Shown: in pieces, positions 51,751 through 60,826 of the stretch
Position numbering within the stretch: position 1 is the stretch's first letter
Layout: the number at the start of each line of letters is the position of its first letter
Assembly (NCBI GenBank): GCA_009778485.1
Contig: WRJQ01000003.1
Span: 1-63,842 of the forward strand
Source of the DNA: Oscillospiraceae bacterium
GTDB taxonomy: Bacteria > Bacillota > Clostridia > Oscillospirales > Oscillospiraceae
Direction: 5' to 3'
DNA: 63,842 nucleotides
The notes under the pieces: generated by a model
What the model was told of the DNA's origin: nothing
Database searches by the model: none
What the model saw: only the letters and a program-made list of their open reading frames with translations
Made by a program: the position numbers and the translations under genes

Positions 51751-52725
51751 TCAAAGCAATCGCTTGATGACCTCCTCGCGCGGCTCCGGGGAGAGATACG
51801 ACAGCGGGACGTCCAGCACAGTCTTTGCGCCGAACTGCCCTTGTGCCGCCAATCTGTACGCCGCGCGCGCATAAGCGGCCATGATACTGCCGGTAAACTC
51901 CGGGTTCGACGCGAGCTTAAGAGAGAACTCTATGCTCTGCGCGTTCCCGCCTGTATCGCCGCTGTGCAGTACCATACCTCCATGGGGCATCTCCATGTGA
52001 GCGGACATGAACTCAGGCTCTTCAATAAAGTGTACGGTCGTGTCATAATCCGCAAAGTAATCCGGCATCGTCTTTATCTCTCTCTCGATAGCAGACTGGT
52101 CTGCACCCTGCTGCGCGACTACGTAGCATTCTCGAAGATGCTTTTGCCTGGCAGTCAGGACGGGCCTTTGCCCGCTGCGAGCCGCTTCAACCGCGCTGTC
52201 TACCGGAACGGTATACTGTATCGCGTGCTTTACTCCGCCTAACCTCTTTATCGCGTCAGAATGCCCCTGCGATACTCCTTTTCCCCAGAAAGTATACGTC
52301 GAGCCGCCCGGTAAAATTGCTTCGGAAAAAGCGCGAATCATTGAGAAGAGCCCCGGATCCCAGCCTGCTGATATAATAGCTGTCGTCTTCGTCGCAGCTG
52401 CGTTGATCGACGCCATGTAAACCGGTATCTTAGCGTGCGTGTCGTAGCTGTCTACTGTATTAAAGATAGAGGCCATCTGCGGCCCCTGCTCCGCTAGGTC
52501 GCCGGCAGAACCTCCGCACAGAACCATGACGTCAACAAGATCCTTCATATCTGCGGCTTGTTTAATAGTGTATACAGGAACTGATTTATCTATTAGTTCT
52601 ATCGCCGCAGGATCGCGCCTGGTGAAAACTCCTGCAGGTTCCATGTCCTCAAACGCGGTAACCGCTTTCAGGACTCCCCTGCCTACATTACCAAATCCGG
52701 CCACTCCAACGCGAATTTTTGTCAT
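51751..52725 (-). CDS. ddh: meso-Diaminopimelate dehydrogenase
   Basis: 324 residues. The NADP Rossmann start is VGVAGFGNVGRGVLKAV. Family motifs are VLCGGSAGDLAEQGP, NTVDSYDTHAKIP, SAGWDPGLFSMIR and GKGVSQGHSDAIKRLGGVK. It makes meso-DAP from tetrahydrodipicolinate in a single step, a short cut in lysine and peptidoglycan synthesis. lysA and the CofE-like gene lie upstream in the same orientation (30-base gap to lysA). Confidence 0.95.
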   Translation of the reverse strand: MTKIRVGVAGFGNVGRGVLKAVTAFEDMEPAGVFTRRDPAAIELIDKSVPVYTIKQAADMKDLVDVMVLCGGSAGDLAEQGPQMASIFNTVDSYDTHAKIPVYMASINAAATKTTAIISAGWDPGLFSMIRAFSEAILPGGSTYTFWGKGVSQGHSDAIKRLGGVKHAIQYTVPVDSAVEAARSGQRPVLTARQKHLRECYVVAQQGADQSAIEREIKTMPDYFADYDTTVHFIEEPEFMSAHMEMPHGGMVLHSGDTGGNAQSIEFSLKLASNPEFTGSIMAAYARAAYRLAAQGQFGAKTVLDVPLSYLSPEPREEVIKRLL

Positions 52726-52755
52726 TTCCTTACATTCCTTACTGGCGTATTCCCG

Positions 52756-54054
52756 CTAAACTTCATTTTCAAGCATTTGTTCTAAAGTTTGTCTTTTTCG
52801 GATTAGTTTCAGTTCTCCGGCGTCTGTGAACAATACTTCCGGTATCTGAGTGTGCGAGTTGTAGTTATATGGAGACATGGAAGAGCAGTATGCCCCCGTG
52901 CCGCCTATTACTGCCAAGTCGCCGATCTCCGGCTCCGCCATTGCTCTTGTGGTCGTATGACCTTCTGTGTCGAGCGTCTGACAATCCCCGCTTTCACAGC
53001 ATTTCCCTGCTACGACGGCCTCGTATGTATGGCTCATTGGCGCGAACTCTGACGATCGTACCTGTGATCCATCTTCGGCGACAAGGTATACCGGGTGCCT
53101 CGATCCGTACAGCAACGGCCTGCTGTTCGTTTCCATACCTCCGTCGATAATGATGAAGTTTGATCTCGACGTCCTCTTTTTGTCTATCACTCGAGTCACA
53201 GTATAGCCTGAGTTGGCCACTATATAGGTTCCCGGCTCGATTTCCATATGCAGCTTGCGCCCTGTCCTGCTATAGAAGCTTTCAAGCCGCTCCTTGGCAT
53301 AGCTCCCCAGAGAGATGACATCGGCGGCGACTTCTCCCGGCATTCGAGCTTCCTTGAGGCCTCCCCCAAACCCGGCGCTCAACGCGTCCGGAAAGTGTTT
53401 CTCAATAATATCCAGTTCGAGGTCGATGTTCTCCTGCCATTTTATCGAGTCGGCGCCGGATCCTATATGTACGTGAACGTGCCTAAATTTAATGCCGCCG
53501 GCAGCTGCTAGCTCGTTTGCTTCTGCTACATCCGACAGGTGCACTCCGAAGCAGGAGTAGTCGTCGCCGGTATTTCGCGTTGCGCTCTCGCCTGACCCAA
53601 TGCCGGGATGGATGCGTATACCGGGGGATATGCCGGCCAACGCCGCGAAGTCGCATATTAGCTCGAGCTGCAGCAGCGAGCAGACGTTATACTTCATGCC
53701 GGCTTTGAGCATCTGTTCGAGTTTCACCCTGGCTGAGCCGGTATGTACTTCCTGCGTGGTTAGCATGATGTTTTCAATCGGAACCCCTGCCAGGTTCGCC
53801 CTTATAGCCTCGTTGAGCGAACTGGCGTCGATGTGCAGGCCGGCGTCGCTGATGGTTTTTAGAATGGTCCTGTTGGAGTTTGCCTTCATAGCGAAACGCA
53901 CGGTCACCCCATAGGCGTTCGGGATGGCGAGGCATTCGCCGCAACGCTGCCTGATGTGCCTCTCATCGTAGACATACAAAGGGGTGCCGTAGCTTTCCGC
54001 AGCCCCGGTTATCTCGCCTGCGCTGAGCGCAGAAAAGTTGTTAAGTCCCTTCAT
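52756..54054 (-). CDS. lysA: Diaminopimelate decarboxylase
   Basis: 432 residues, fold-type III PLP enzyme. The PLP lysine is Lys57 (FAMKANSN), HVHIGSG is the glycine loop and CESGD near 353 carries the active-site Cys from the partner subunit. It converts meso-DAP to lysine. It is placed between the CofE-like gene and ddh, so the unit uses and makes meso-DAP. Confidence 0.94.
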   Translation of the reverse strand: MKGLNNFSALSAGEITGAAESYGTPLYVYDERHIRQRCGECLAIPNAYGVTVRFAMKANSNRTILKTISDAGLHIDASSLNEAIRANLAGVPIENIMLTTQEVHTGSARVKLEQMLKAGMKYNVCSLLQLELICDFAALAGISPGIRIHPGIGSGESATRNTGDDYSCFGVHLSDVAEANELAAAGGIKFRHVHVHIGSGADSIKWQENIDLELDIIEKHFPDALSAGFGGGLKEARMPGEVAADVISLGSYAKERLESFYSRTGRKLHMEIEPGTYIVANSGYTVTRVIDKKRTSRSNFIIIDGGMETNSRPLLYGSRHPVYLVAEDGSQVRSSEFAPMSHTYEAVVAGKCCESGDCQTLDTEGHTTTRAMAEPEIGDLAVIGGTGAYCSSMSPYNYNSHTQIPEVLFTDAGELKLIRKRQTLEQMLENEV

Positions 54055-54094
54055 GTACCGCTATGCTCCATTTTCAAGTTCCTGCATATAATCT

Positions 54095-55270
54095 CTACTC
54101 GCTTGCGTAGTTCTTGAAATAATTCTGCACCAGAACGACCGGCGTCCCCCGGTCTCCGCTGCCTGACACAAGGTCGCACAAACTCCCCACAAGGTCAGGA
54201 ATCCTGCGCGGAGTCGTCCCCTCTGAAGCCATGTTGCCTACGAGGCTTTCATTTTTGGTTTTTATGCGTTCCCTTATGCTGTCTGTGAGCTCCGATCCGG
54301 ACAAGTCCGCAAGATCGTTGTCCGCGATGTACTTTATTTTCAGCTCGTTCGGAGTTCCCTCAAGCCCTTCGGTATAAGCGGGCGACACAACCGGATCCGC
54401 AAGTTCCCATATACCCCCGACCGGATCTTTGAAGCAGCCGTCGCCATAAACCATGACTTCAGGTTTCGCGCCGGTACGCCTTACAAGCTCGCTTTGCAGC
54501 CCCAGCACAAACTCTTTCGTATCCCTCGGGAACAACTTGACAGTGTCCTCCGTAGCTTTGTTCGACCCCAGCAAACCGTACTCGCTGTATCCGCTTCCGT
54601 CCACGGGCGTGTTAAGCAGGTCATCCAGGCACAAGCATACTTCAGCGCCTGCCTTTTTTACAAGTGTCTGCGACCTGCGCCTTGTGTGTATATCGCCGCA
54701 GAGAACCTTTTTCGTATATTTCAGTATGTGCCTGGGATCGTTGGAGAAGATAATCTCGCAGTTGCCCGCGACAGACTTGTAGTACTCGATGTAATCGACG
54801 CCGGTAAAGTGGTGGACCGTGTTCATACCGAATACCGCCCGGAACCCGGCTTCCGTAAAGCTGTCTGTATATGGGTTGACGCCCTTCTCATCGCATTCGT
54901 CGATATCGACAAGCATATTGCCGACCTCGTCGCAGGGGTAGGAAAGCTGTATGTACAGTTTGTCGCAGCCTCCGGCGATGCCTGCCAGAATCGCGAACCG
55001 GTTGCGTGACATTATCGGGAATATCACGCCAAGCTCCCCTCCGCCGAATTTTTCGCGGACTTCTTTGGATATCTGGCCGAGTGTGGCATAGTTGCCTTGC
55101 GCACGCCCGACGACAGCTTCCGTAACAGCGACGATGTCGCCGTCATTGATCGTAAATCCGCTTTCTTGAGCTTCGCTTAGCAAGCTGTCGCATATAATTC
55201 CTATGGTGTCGTCGCCTTGTTTGAATATTGGCGTGACAATGCCTCTGGCTATCACTCCTGTGCTGCGCAC
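54095..55270 (-). CDS. F420-0:gamma-glutamyl ligase (CofE)-like protein
   Basis: 391 residues from a GTG (MRSTGVIARG) that sits 9 bases after GGGAGG; the ATG three codons earlier is too close to that site. GIVTPIFKQGDDT, GDIVAVTEAVVGRAQGNY and YGDGCFKDPVGGIWELADPV are CofE-like patterns. CofE attaches glutamate to F420-0, but a lysine-gene neighbourhood in an organism with no other F420 gene in view argues for a different acceptor. It lies 40 bases before lysA on the same strand and belongs to the lysine/DAP unit. Confidence 0.78.
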   Translation of the reverse strand: MRSTGVIARGIVTPIFKQGDDTIGIICDSLLSEAQESGFTINDGDIVAVTEAVVGRAQGNYATLGQISKEVREKFGGGELGVIFPIMSRNRFAILAGIAGGCDKLYIQLSYPCDEVGNMLVDIDECDEKGVNPYTDSFTEAGFRAVFGMNTVHHFTGVDYIEYYKSVAGNCEIIFSNDPRHILKYTKKVLCGDIHTRRRSQTLVKKAGAEVCLCLDDLLNTPVDGSGYSEYGLLGSNKATEDTVKLFPRDTKEFVLGLQSELVRRTGAKPEVMVYGDGCFKDPVGGIWELADPVVSPAYTEGLEGTPNELKIKYIADNDLADLSGSELTDSIRERIKTKNESLVGNMASEGTTPRRIPDLVGSLCDLVSGSGDRGTPVVLVQNYFKNYASE

Positions 55271-55349
55271 TTCGTTCATCCTCCCATTTGCTCTTGTTGC
55301 TGCTAGATACGCATTCCGGTCCCGTAATTACCGGGAGCCTTGAAGCCGG

Positions 55350-57980
55350 TTACTGCGCTTCTTTCAGGGCTGCCTGTGCAGCCGCGAGGCGCGCGATGGG
55401 AACCCTGAAAGGCGAACAGGAAACGTAAGCCAGCCCGACCTTATGGCAGAATTCTACGGAAGACGGATCCCCGCCGTGCTCGCCGCAGATCCCCAGTTTC
55501 AGATCCGGCCTCGCTTTGAGCCCGAGCCGGACAGCCATGTCCATGAGTTTGCCGACTCCGGTCTGGTCGATTCGAGCGAATGGATCCGATTCGAAAATCT
55601 TCTTTGCGTAATACTCGTCCAGGAACTTGCCCGCGTCGTCGCGCGAGAACCCGAATGTCATCTGGGTCAGGTCGTTCGTTCCGAAGGAGAAGAACTCGGC
55701 TTCCTTTGCAATCTCATCCGCCGTCAGGCAGGCGCGGGGGATTTCTATCATTGTCCCCACGAGGTACTTGAGGCTGCTCCCGGCTTGCGCTATGAGTTCG
55801 TCGGCTGTCTTGACTACTATGTTTTTCACAAACACGAACTCCTTGACCTCTCCGACCAGGGGTATCATTATCTCCGGTACGAGGTTCCATTCCGGATGCG
55901 CGCTTTGAACTTTTATGGCCGCCTTGATTACTGCCCTGGTTTGCATAGCGGCGATTTCCGGATACGTAACAGTTAGGCGGCATCCTCTGTGCCCCATCAT
56001 CGGGTTGAACTCGTGGAGCGAAGCGATTATCGCCTTGATCTCAGCTACTGTCTTTCCCTGCGCGTTTGCCAGCGCTTCAATATCATGTTCCTCTGTGGGG
56101 AGGAACTCATGCAGCGGCGGGTCGAGGAAGCGGATCGTCACAGGCGTCCCTTCAAGCGCTTCGTAAATGCCTTCGAAGTCAGACTGCTGCATCGGCTCAA
56201 GCGCGGCAAGCGCTTTCTCCCGCTGCTCCGTTGTTTCTGAGCATATCATTTCGCGTATTGCAGGTATCCTGTCCGCTTCGAAGAACATATGCTCTGTACG
56301 GCACAGCCCTATCCCTTCCGCGCCGAACTTGCGTCCGACCGCGGCGTCGTGCGGCGTGTCTGCATTAGTCCTGACTTTCAGCTTTCTGTACATATCGGTC
56401 CAGGCCATGATGCGCCCGAACTCGCCGCCGATTGCGGCGTCGGTCGTTTTCAGCTCTTCGCCGTAGATATTCCCTGTGGAACCGTCGAGGCTGATCCAGT
56501 CGCCTTGCTTGTACGTTTTTCCGCCCAACTGAAACTGTTTGTTCTCCTCGTCCATCTTGATCGCGCCGCAACCCGCGACGCAGCATGTCCCCATGCCTCG
56601 CGCTACGACTGCCGCGTGGGAGGTCATCCCTCCGCGGACTGTCAGGATGCCTTGCGCGGCGGCCATGCCTTCGATGTCTTCAGGAGATGTTTCAAGGCGT
56701 ACCAGTATTACCCTTTCTCCGCTGTCCGCCATTTTCTTCGCGTCTTCAGCGGTAAAGACCGCACGGCCTGTGGCTGCTCCCGGGGAAGCCGGCAGTCCCG
56801 CGCCGATAGGGGTGTGCTTCTTTTGTTCATCGGCGTCAAACTGCGGATGCAGGAGCGCGTCTATCGACTTCGCGTCAATCATAAGCACGGCTTCTTTATC
56901 GGTGATCGCGCCTTCGTCAACCAGGTCGCAGGCAATTTTCAGCGCTGCGGCTGCCGTGCGTTTTCCGTTGCGGGTTTGCAGCATGAACAGCTTTTTGTCC
57001 TCTATGGTAAACTCCATATCCTGCATATCGCGGTAGTGGTTCTCGAGCGTATCGCAGATCTTCACGAACTCGTTGTATGCCTCAGGCATGACGTCGCGCA
57101 ACTGATCTATTGTTTGCGGCGTGCGTACTCCCGCAACGACGTCTTCACCCTGCGCGTTCATCAAGAACTCGCCGAAGAGCTTCTTCTCGCCTGTCGCCGG
57201 GTTGCGCGTAAAGGCGACTCCGGTTCCCGATGTGTCGCCCATATTGCCAAACACCATTTCCTGCACGTTTACTGCGGTTCCCCAGTCGCCCGGGATGTCG
57301 TTCATACGCCTGTAGGATATGGCGCGCGAGTTGTTCCACGAGCGGAACACGGCTTGTATCGCTCCCATCATCTGCTCTTTCGGATCGGATGGGAATTCCT
57401 GCCCGAGCTTGGATTTATACTCGGCTTTGAACTGGCCGGCGAGTTCCTTGAGATCCTGCGGGGTCAGCTGTGTATCCTGCGATACGCCGCGCTCTTCCTT
57501 CATTTTATCTATAAGTTCTTCAAAGTACTTCTTCCCGACCTCCATGACGACGTCGGAGTACATTTGGATGAATCGCCTGTAGCAGTCATAGGCCCAGCGC
57601 GGGTTGCCGCTTTTATCTGCCATGACTTCCACTACGCGTTCGTTAAGCCCAAGGTTGAGGATCGTGTCCATCATTCCGGGCATCGACGCGCGCGCGCCTG
57701 AGCGCACCGATACGAGCAGCGGGTTCTCCGCGTCGCCAAAGGTTTTCCCGGTGATTTTTTCGAGTTTGTCCACATAGGCCATTATTTCGTTTTGGATTTC
57801 ATCGCTGATGACCTCACCGTCGCTGTAATACTTGGTGCACGCTTCGGTCGTGACGGTGAATCCCTGAGGTACCGGCAGCCCGAGGTTTGTCATTTCCGCA
57901 AGGTTCGCGCCTTTGCCCCCGAGCAGTTCTTTCATTTTGCCGTTGCCTTCAGAAAACAGGTACACAAACTTGTCGCTCAC
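55350..57980 (-). CDS. ppdK: Pyruvate, phosphate dikinase
   Basis: 876 residues, full length, GTG start behind AGGGGGAAA. The nucleotide-binding N-terminal domain has LLGGKGANLAEM. The swivelling domain carries the phospho-His in GGMTSHAAVVARGMG. The C-terminal barrel has catalytic Cys in LGICGEHGGDP. It interconverts pyruvate and PEP with AMP/PPi, a glycolytic step in many anaerobes. It appears to be a single-gene unit between the lysine genes and mnmE. Confidence 0.97.
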   Translation of the reverse strand: MSDKFVYLFSEGNGKMKELLGGKGANLAEMTNLGLPVPQGFTVTTEACTKYYSDGEVISDEIQNEIMAYVDKLEKITGKTFGDAENPLLVSVRSGARASMPGMMDTILNLGLNERVVEVMADKSGNPRWAYDCYRRFIQMYSDVVMEVGKKYFEELIDKMKEERGVSQDTQLTPQDLKELAGQFKAEYKSKLGQEFPSDPKEQMMGAIQAVFRSWNNSRAISYRRMNDIPGDWGTAVNVQEMVFGNMGDTSGTGVAFTRNPATGEKKLFGEFLMNAQGEDVVAGVRTPQTIDQLRDVMPEAYNEFVKICDTLENHYRDMQDMEFTIEDKKLFMLQTRNGKRTAAAALKIACDLVDEGAITDKEAVLMIDAKSIDALLHPQFDADEQKKHTPIGAGLPASPGAATGRAVFTAEDAKKMADSGERVILVRLETSPEDIEGMAAAQGILTVRGGMTSHAAVVARGMGTCCVAGCGAIKMDEENKQFQLGGKTYKQGDWISLDGSTGNIYGEELKTTDAAIGGEFGRIMAWTDMYRKLKVRTNADTPHDAAVGRKFGAEGIGLCRTEHMFFEADRIPAIREMICSETTEQREKALAALEPMQQSDFEGIYEALEGTPVTIRFLDPPLHEFLPTEEHDIEALANAQGKTVAEIKAIIASLHEFNPMMGHRGCRLTVTYPEIAAMQTRAVIKAAIKVQSAHPEWNLVPEIMIPLVGEVKEFVFVKNIVVKTADELIAQAGSSLKYLVGTMIEIPRACLTADEIAKEAEFFSFGTNDLTQMTFGFSRDDAGKFLDEYYAKKIFESDPFARIDQTGVGKLMDMAVRLGLKARPDLKLGICGEHGGDPSSVEFCHKVGLAYVSCSPFRVPIARLAAAQAALKEAQ

Positions 57981-58162
57981 ATTATTTTCCCCCTATTGAA
58001 TATGTTTGATTACTGCCGGAGTCGCTTTATTATACTGCGGCTGTCAATACGCCATTGAGTGCCCGATAGCCGCCAAGCGCAAGTATAACACTATTCTCTA
58101 CAAAACGGAATAGGAATTTTCAACAAACCTGCGCCGTTATTGCCCCGTCTTGCTGTATTAAA

Positions 58163-58216
58163 ACTTAGATATTGACTGTTCAGGTACCCCATCCAGGCGC
58201 TACACTTAGATATTGA
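58163..58216. repeat. Family 1 repeat end flanked by a 13-bp direct repeat
   Basis: CTGTTCAGGTACCCCATCCA followed by GGCGCTAC (58176-58203) lies exactly between two copies of ACTTAGATATTGA (58163-58175 and 58204-58216). This looks like an insertion with a duplicated target. It is in the gap between ppdK and mnmE. Confidence 0.8.
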
Positions 58217-58264
58217 ACCACACCCGGAATTCTGGTACAATTCTGATGCCTTTACGATGTAGGA

Positions 58265-59647
58265 TCACTTACCTACGCAGAAACGCTCGAAAATCCGATC
58301 GATCATATCCTCTCGAAGCGTTTTCCCGGTAGTCTCGCCGATCGCACCAAGCGCTTCCTCAACGTCGGCAAGTACGGCATCCGGCGTAACCGACGCGTTG
58401 ATTGCGCCAATTGCCCTGTTCAGGGCGTCGCGCCCGCGCATTATCGCTCCGGCCTGCCTCGCGTTCGTTATCAGCCCGCCGTCCGGCATCGCCGGGGTTA
58501 GCGGCAGAAGCTTCGCCGCTTCCAGGCACAGCCCGTCGACGCCTTCTCCGGTTAAGGCTGAAATGCGGCAACTCGCTGTGCCCGGAGCGCTCCCGAGAGA
58601 GCTTATGTCCCCGGGGTTCAGCGCAGGCGGCAAGTCCGATTTATTGACCGCGATGACTACCGGCGTTTCGCGCGGGATCGCGCGCGCTATCTCATAATCT
58701 TCATCGGCAAGCGGCTGCGAGCCGTCGAGCACGAGTATCACCAGCCCGGCGCCGCGCAGCGCGGAGAGCGACCTTTCGACGCCAAGCATCTCTACAGTAT
58801 CTGCGGTTTTTCTTATGCCCGCAGTATCAGTAATGCGAAGCGGCACCCCTCCAATAACGATCTTCTCTTCGATTGTATCCCTGGTCGTTCCGGGCGTCTG
58901 CGTCACTATCGCGCGGTCGTAGCCCACCAAAGCGTTAAGAAGTGATGACTTCCCGGTGTTCGGCCTTCCGACGATAGCAGTAGGCACGCCCTCGCGCAGG
59001 ATTTTGCCCCGCTCGTGCGTGGACAGCATAAATTCCAGCTCGTCGCGCGCGTCCTGCAGCATATATATGTAAACCTGCATTTCAAACTCGTCTATGTCTT
59101 CATCCGGGTAGTCGATCGCCGCGTGAAAATGAGCCATCACATCAAGGATGTCCTTATACATCCTCTCCAGCCGGCTGCTGATTGCTCCGTTGAGCTGCCC
59201 TGCGGCGTTACGCGCGGCAGCCGGCGTCTCGGCTTCGATTAAGTCTACAATCGCTTCCGCTTGCGTGATGTCGATGCGGCCATTAAGAAATGCCCTCTTT
59301 GAAAACTCGCCGGGTTCAGCCTGCCTCGCCCCGAGCGCGAACAGCGCGCGCAGAACCCCGGTCAGCGCAATTGGGGAGCCATGGCACTGAAGCTCCGCAG
59401 TGTCCTCGCCGGTATAGCTGCGCGGAGCCCTGGATACGAAGCACAGGCATAAATCAAGCAGCTCGCCATCGGCTCCGGTAAGCCTGCCATAGTATACTCG
59501 CTTGTCTTCGGCTTCTTCGAGCGCTGTTCCGTCAACTGCGTGAAATACGCTCGCAGCGTACTCAATGGCTTTTGCCCCGCTGATTCTTATAATCCCAATT
59601 GCGGATACCCCGCTGCCTGTCGCAATTGCCGCAATCGTGTCCGTCAA
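58265..59647 (-). CDS. mnmE: tRNA uridine-5-carboxymethylaminomethyl GTPase MnmE
   Basis: 460 residues. The N-terminal folate-binding domain (1-120) precedes a helical domain with an inserted G domain: G1 GRPNTGKSS at 227-235, DTAG at 274-277 and NKSD near 333. The C-terminus is FCVGK, with the essential Cys. It modifies U34 of several tRNAs with MnmG, the same wobble base that MnmA thiolates. Confidence 0.96.
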   Translation of the reverse strand: MTDTIAAIATGSGVSAIGIIRISGAKAIEYAASVFHAVDGTALEEAEDKRVYYGRLTGADGELLDLCLCFVSRAPRSYTGEDTAELQCHGSPIALTGVLRALFALGARQAEPGEFSKRAFLNGRIDITQAEAIVDLIEAETPAAARNAAGQLNGAISSRLERMYKDILDVMAHFHAAIDYPDEDIDEFEMQVYIYMLQDARDELEFMLSTHERGKILREGVPTAIVGRPNTGKSSLLNALVGYDRAIVTQTPGTTRDTIEEKIVIGGVPLRITDTAGIRKTADTVEMLGVERSLSALRGAGLVILVLDGSQPLADEDYEIARAIPRETPVVIAVNKSDLPPALNPGDISSLGSAPGTASCRISALTGEGVDGLCLEAAKLLPLTPAMPDGGLITNARQAGAIMRGRDALNRAIGAINASVTPDAVLADVEEALGAIGETTGKTLREDMIDRIFERFCVGK

Positions 59648-59666
59648 TATATTGATCCCCTTTCCT

Positions 59667-59688
59667 GGGAGCCTTGGACAAAACTCCC
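59667..59688. repeat. Family 2 repeat end
   Basis: GGGAGCCTTGGACAAAACTC then CC, matching the right end of the 204-bp element at 32388 (reverse complement) with one difference. It can itself form a small GGGAG/CTCCC hairpin. It lies in the leader of mnmE. Confidence 0.75.
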
Positions 59689-59718
59689 GACAGAACTCAT
59701 GCCGGTGAGGTCAGCGCT

Positions 59719-59748
59719 ATCCTACACTTCTATAGCGATTATTGTCAA
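59719..59748 (-). promoter_or_regulatory. Promoter of mnmE
   Basis: On the minus strand: TTGACA (59748-59743), 18 bases, TAGGAT (59724-59719). The leader then runs through the family 2 repeat end before the ATG at 59647. Confidence 0.55.
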
Positions 59749-59796
59749 GCAAATGCAAAGAAAGATTGATGCTCTGCATTACAGGTTTATCGTTTG

Positions 59797-59812
59797 TATC
59801 TGAACAGACACC
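59797..59812. repeat. Family 1 repeat end
   Basis: TATCTGAACAGACACC just before the AAGGAGG of the PstS-like gene, so it lies in that gene's leader. Confidence 0.6.
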
Positions 59813-59824
59813 AAGGAGGTTACT

Positions 59825-60811
59825 ATGATTAAGAAATCCACACTACTCTGCCTCGCTATGGCCGCAGCGCTGTTTTTGACGTCGTGCCGGGGAGAAAAGC
59901 TTGTTTCCCCATTTGCGAAAAAGGAACCCGAACCACCCGTTGAAACAAGCGCGCCGCAAAACACGCCGCAGGACACGCTGCAGGAGCTGCCGGTTTTTGC
60001 GTTTACACGCGACAACTTCCCCAGGATCGACGGCTCGACATCGACCGCGCCCCTGGCGCAGGCTGCAGCATGCGTACTCCTTGGCGAAACGAGAGAAGCT
60101 GTCACCGGCCTTGTCGCGTTTAACAAAACGACGCAGTCCTTCCGCAACCTCGCTGACGGGTTGTGCGACATCCTGATAGTCGCGGAGCCCAGCCCCGAAG
60201 TCCTGGCGGAAATCAAAAAGCAAGGATTCGAGATCGAAATCGCTCCGATAGCGACGGAAGCACTCGTGTTCGTCGTAAACGCTTCAAACCCTGTTGACAA
60301 CCTTACTACCAAGCAAATCCAGGATATATACACGGGAAAAGTCACCAACTGGAGCCAGCTCGGCGGGGACGACGTCGAGATTACCGCTTTCCAGAGGAAC
60401 GAGGAAGCGGGCAGCCAGGTCTTGATGGAAAAACTTGTGATGGAGAACCTTCGCATGGCCGCTCCCCCCGAGCAGACGTTCATGGTCGCCATGGGAATGG
60501 GCGAACTCATCACCGCCATTAAAAGTTTTGACGGCAGCGCCAACGCGATCGGCTACACTGTGTACTACTATGCAGAGGATATGCGTATGGCTGAGGGGCT
60601 CAAGATGCTATGCGTCGACGGAGTATACCCGAGCGTTGAAACAATAGCCGACGGTAGATACCCCTTCCTTAACCCATACTACGCGGCTATATCCGCAAAA
60701 GAAGCGCAGGACAGCCCCGCCCGCGTGATGTACGAGTGGCTGCTATCGAGCGAAGGGCAGGCTCTCATCGCGCACGAGGGGTACGTCAGCATCAAGGGCG
60801 CAAGCCAATAG
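59825..60811 (+). CDS. PstS-like substrate-binding lipoprotein
   Basis: 328 residues. A lipoprotein signal with lipobox LTSC (about residue 21) is followed by a Pro/Glu linker and a phosphate-type periplasmic-binding fold: RIDGSTSTAPLAQAA (anion loop), LTTKQIQDIYTGKVTNWSQL and RNEEAGSQVLMEKLVM. It probably binds phosphate or a similar oxyanion; no Pst permease genes follow, so transport partners must be elsewhere, or the protein senses and scavenges. AAGGAGG precedes the ATG. It is 15 bases from the next lipoprotein gene. Confidence 0.85.
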   Translation: MIKKSTLLCLAMAAALFLTSCRGEKLVSPFAKKEPEPPVETSAPQNTPQDTLQELPVFAFTRDNFPRIDGSTSTAPLAQAAACVLLGETREAVTGLVAFNKTTQSFRNLADGLCDILIVAEPSPEVLAEIKKQGFEIEIAPIATEALVFVVNASNPVDNLTTKQIQDIYTGKVTNWSQLGGDDVEITAFQRNEEAGSQVLMEKLVMENLRMAAPPEQTFMVAMGMGELITAIKSFDGSANAIGYTVYYYAEDMRMAEGLKMLCVDGVYPSVETIADGRYPFLNPYYAAISAKEAQDSPARVMYEWLLSSEGQALIAHEGYVSIKGASQ

Positions 60812-60826
60812 GTGGAGGGTTGAGTA

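Noticed and set aside
55331-55341. Another copy of the family 2 repeat (GGGAGCCTTG)
   Set aside because: Only about ten bases match, too short to distinguish from chance.
56289-57701. 470-codon open frame on the plus strand opposite ppdK
   Set aside because: It is the antisense shadow of a full-length, well-conserved enzyme; its translation is Arg/His/Cys-rich with no family pattern and no ribosome site. The same holds for the long frames opposite aspS, the transhydroxylase, the aldehyde oxidoreductase and the NuoF-like gene.
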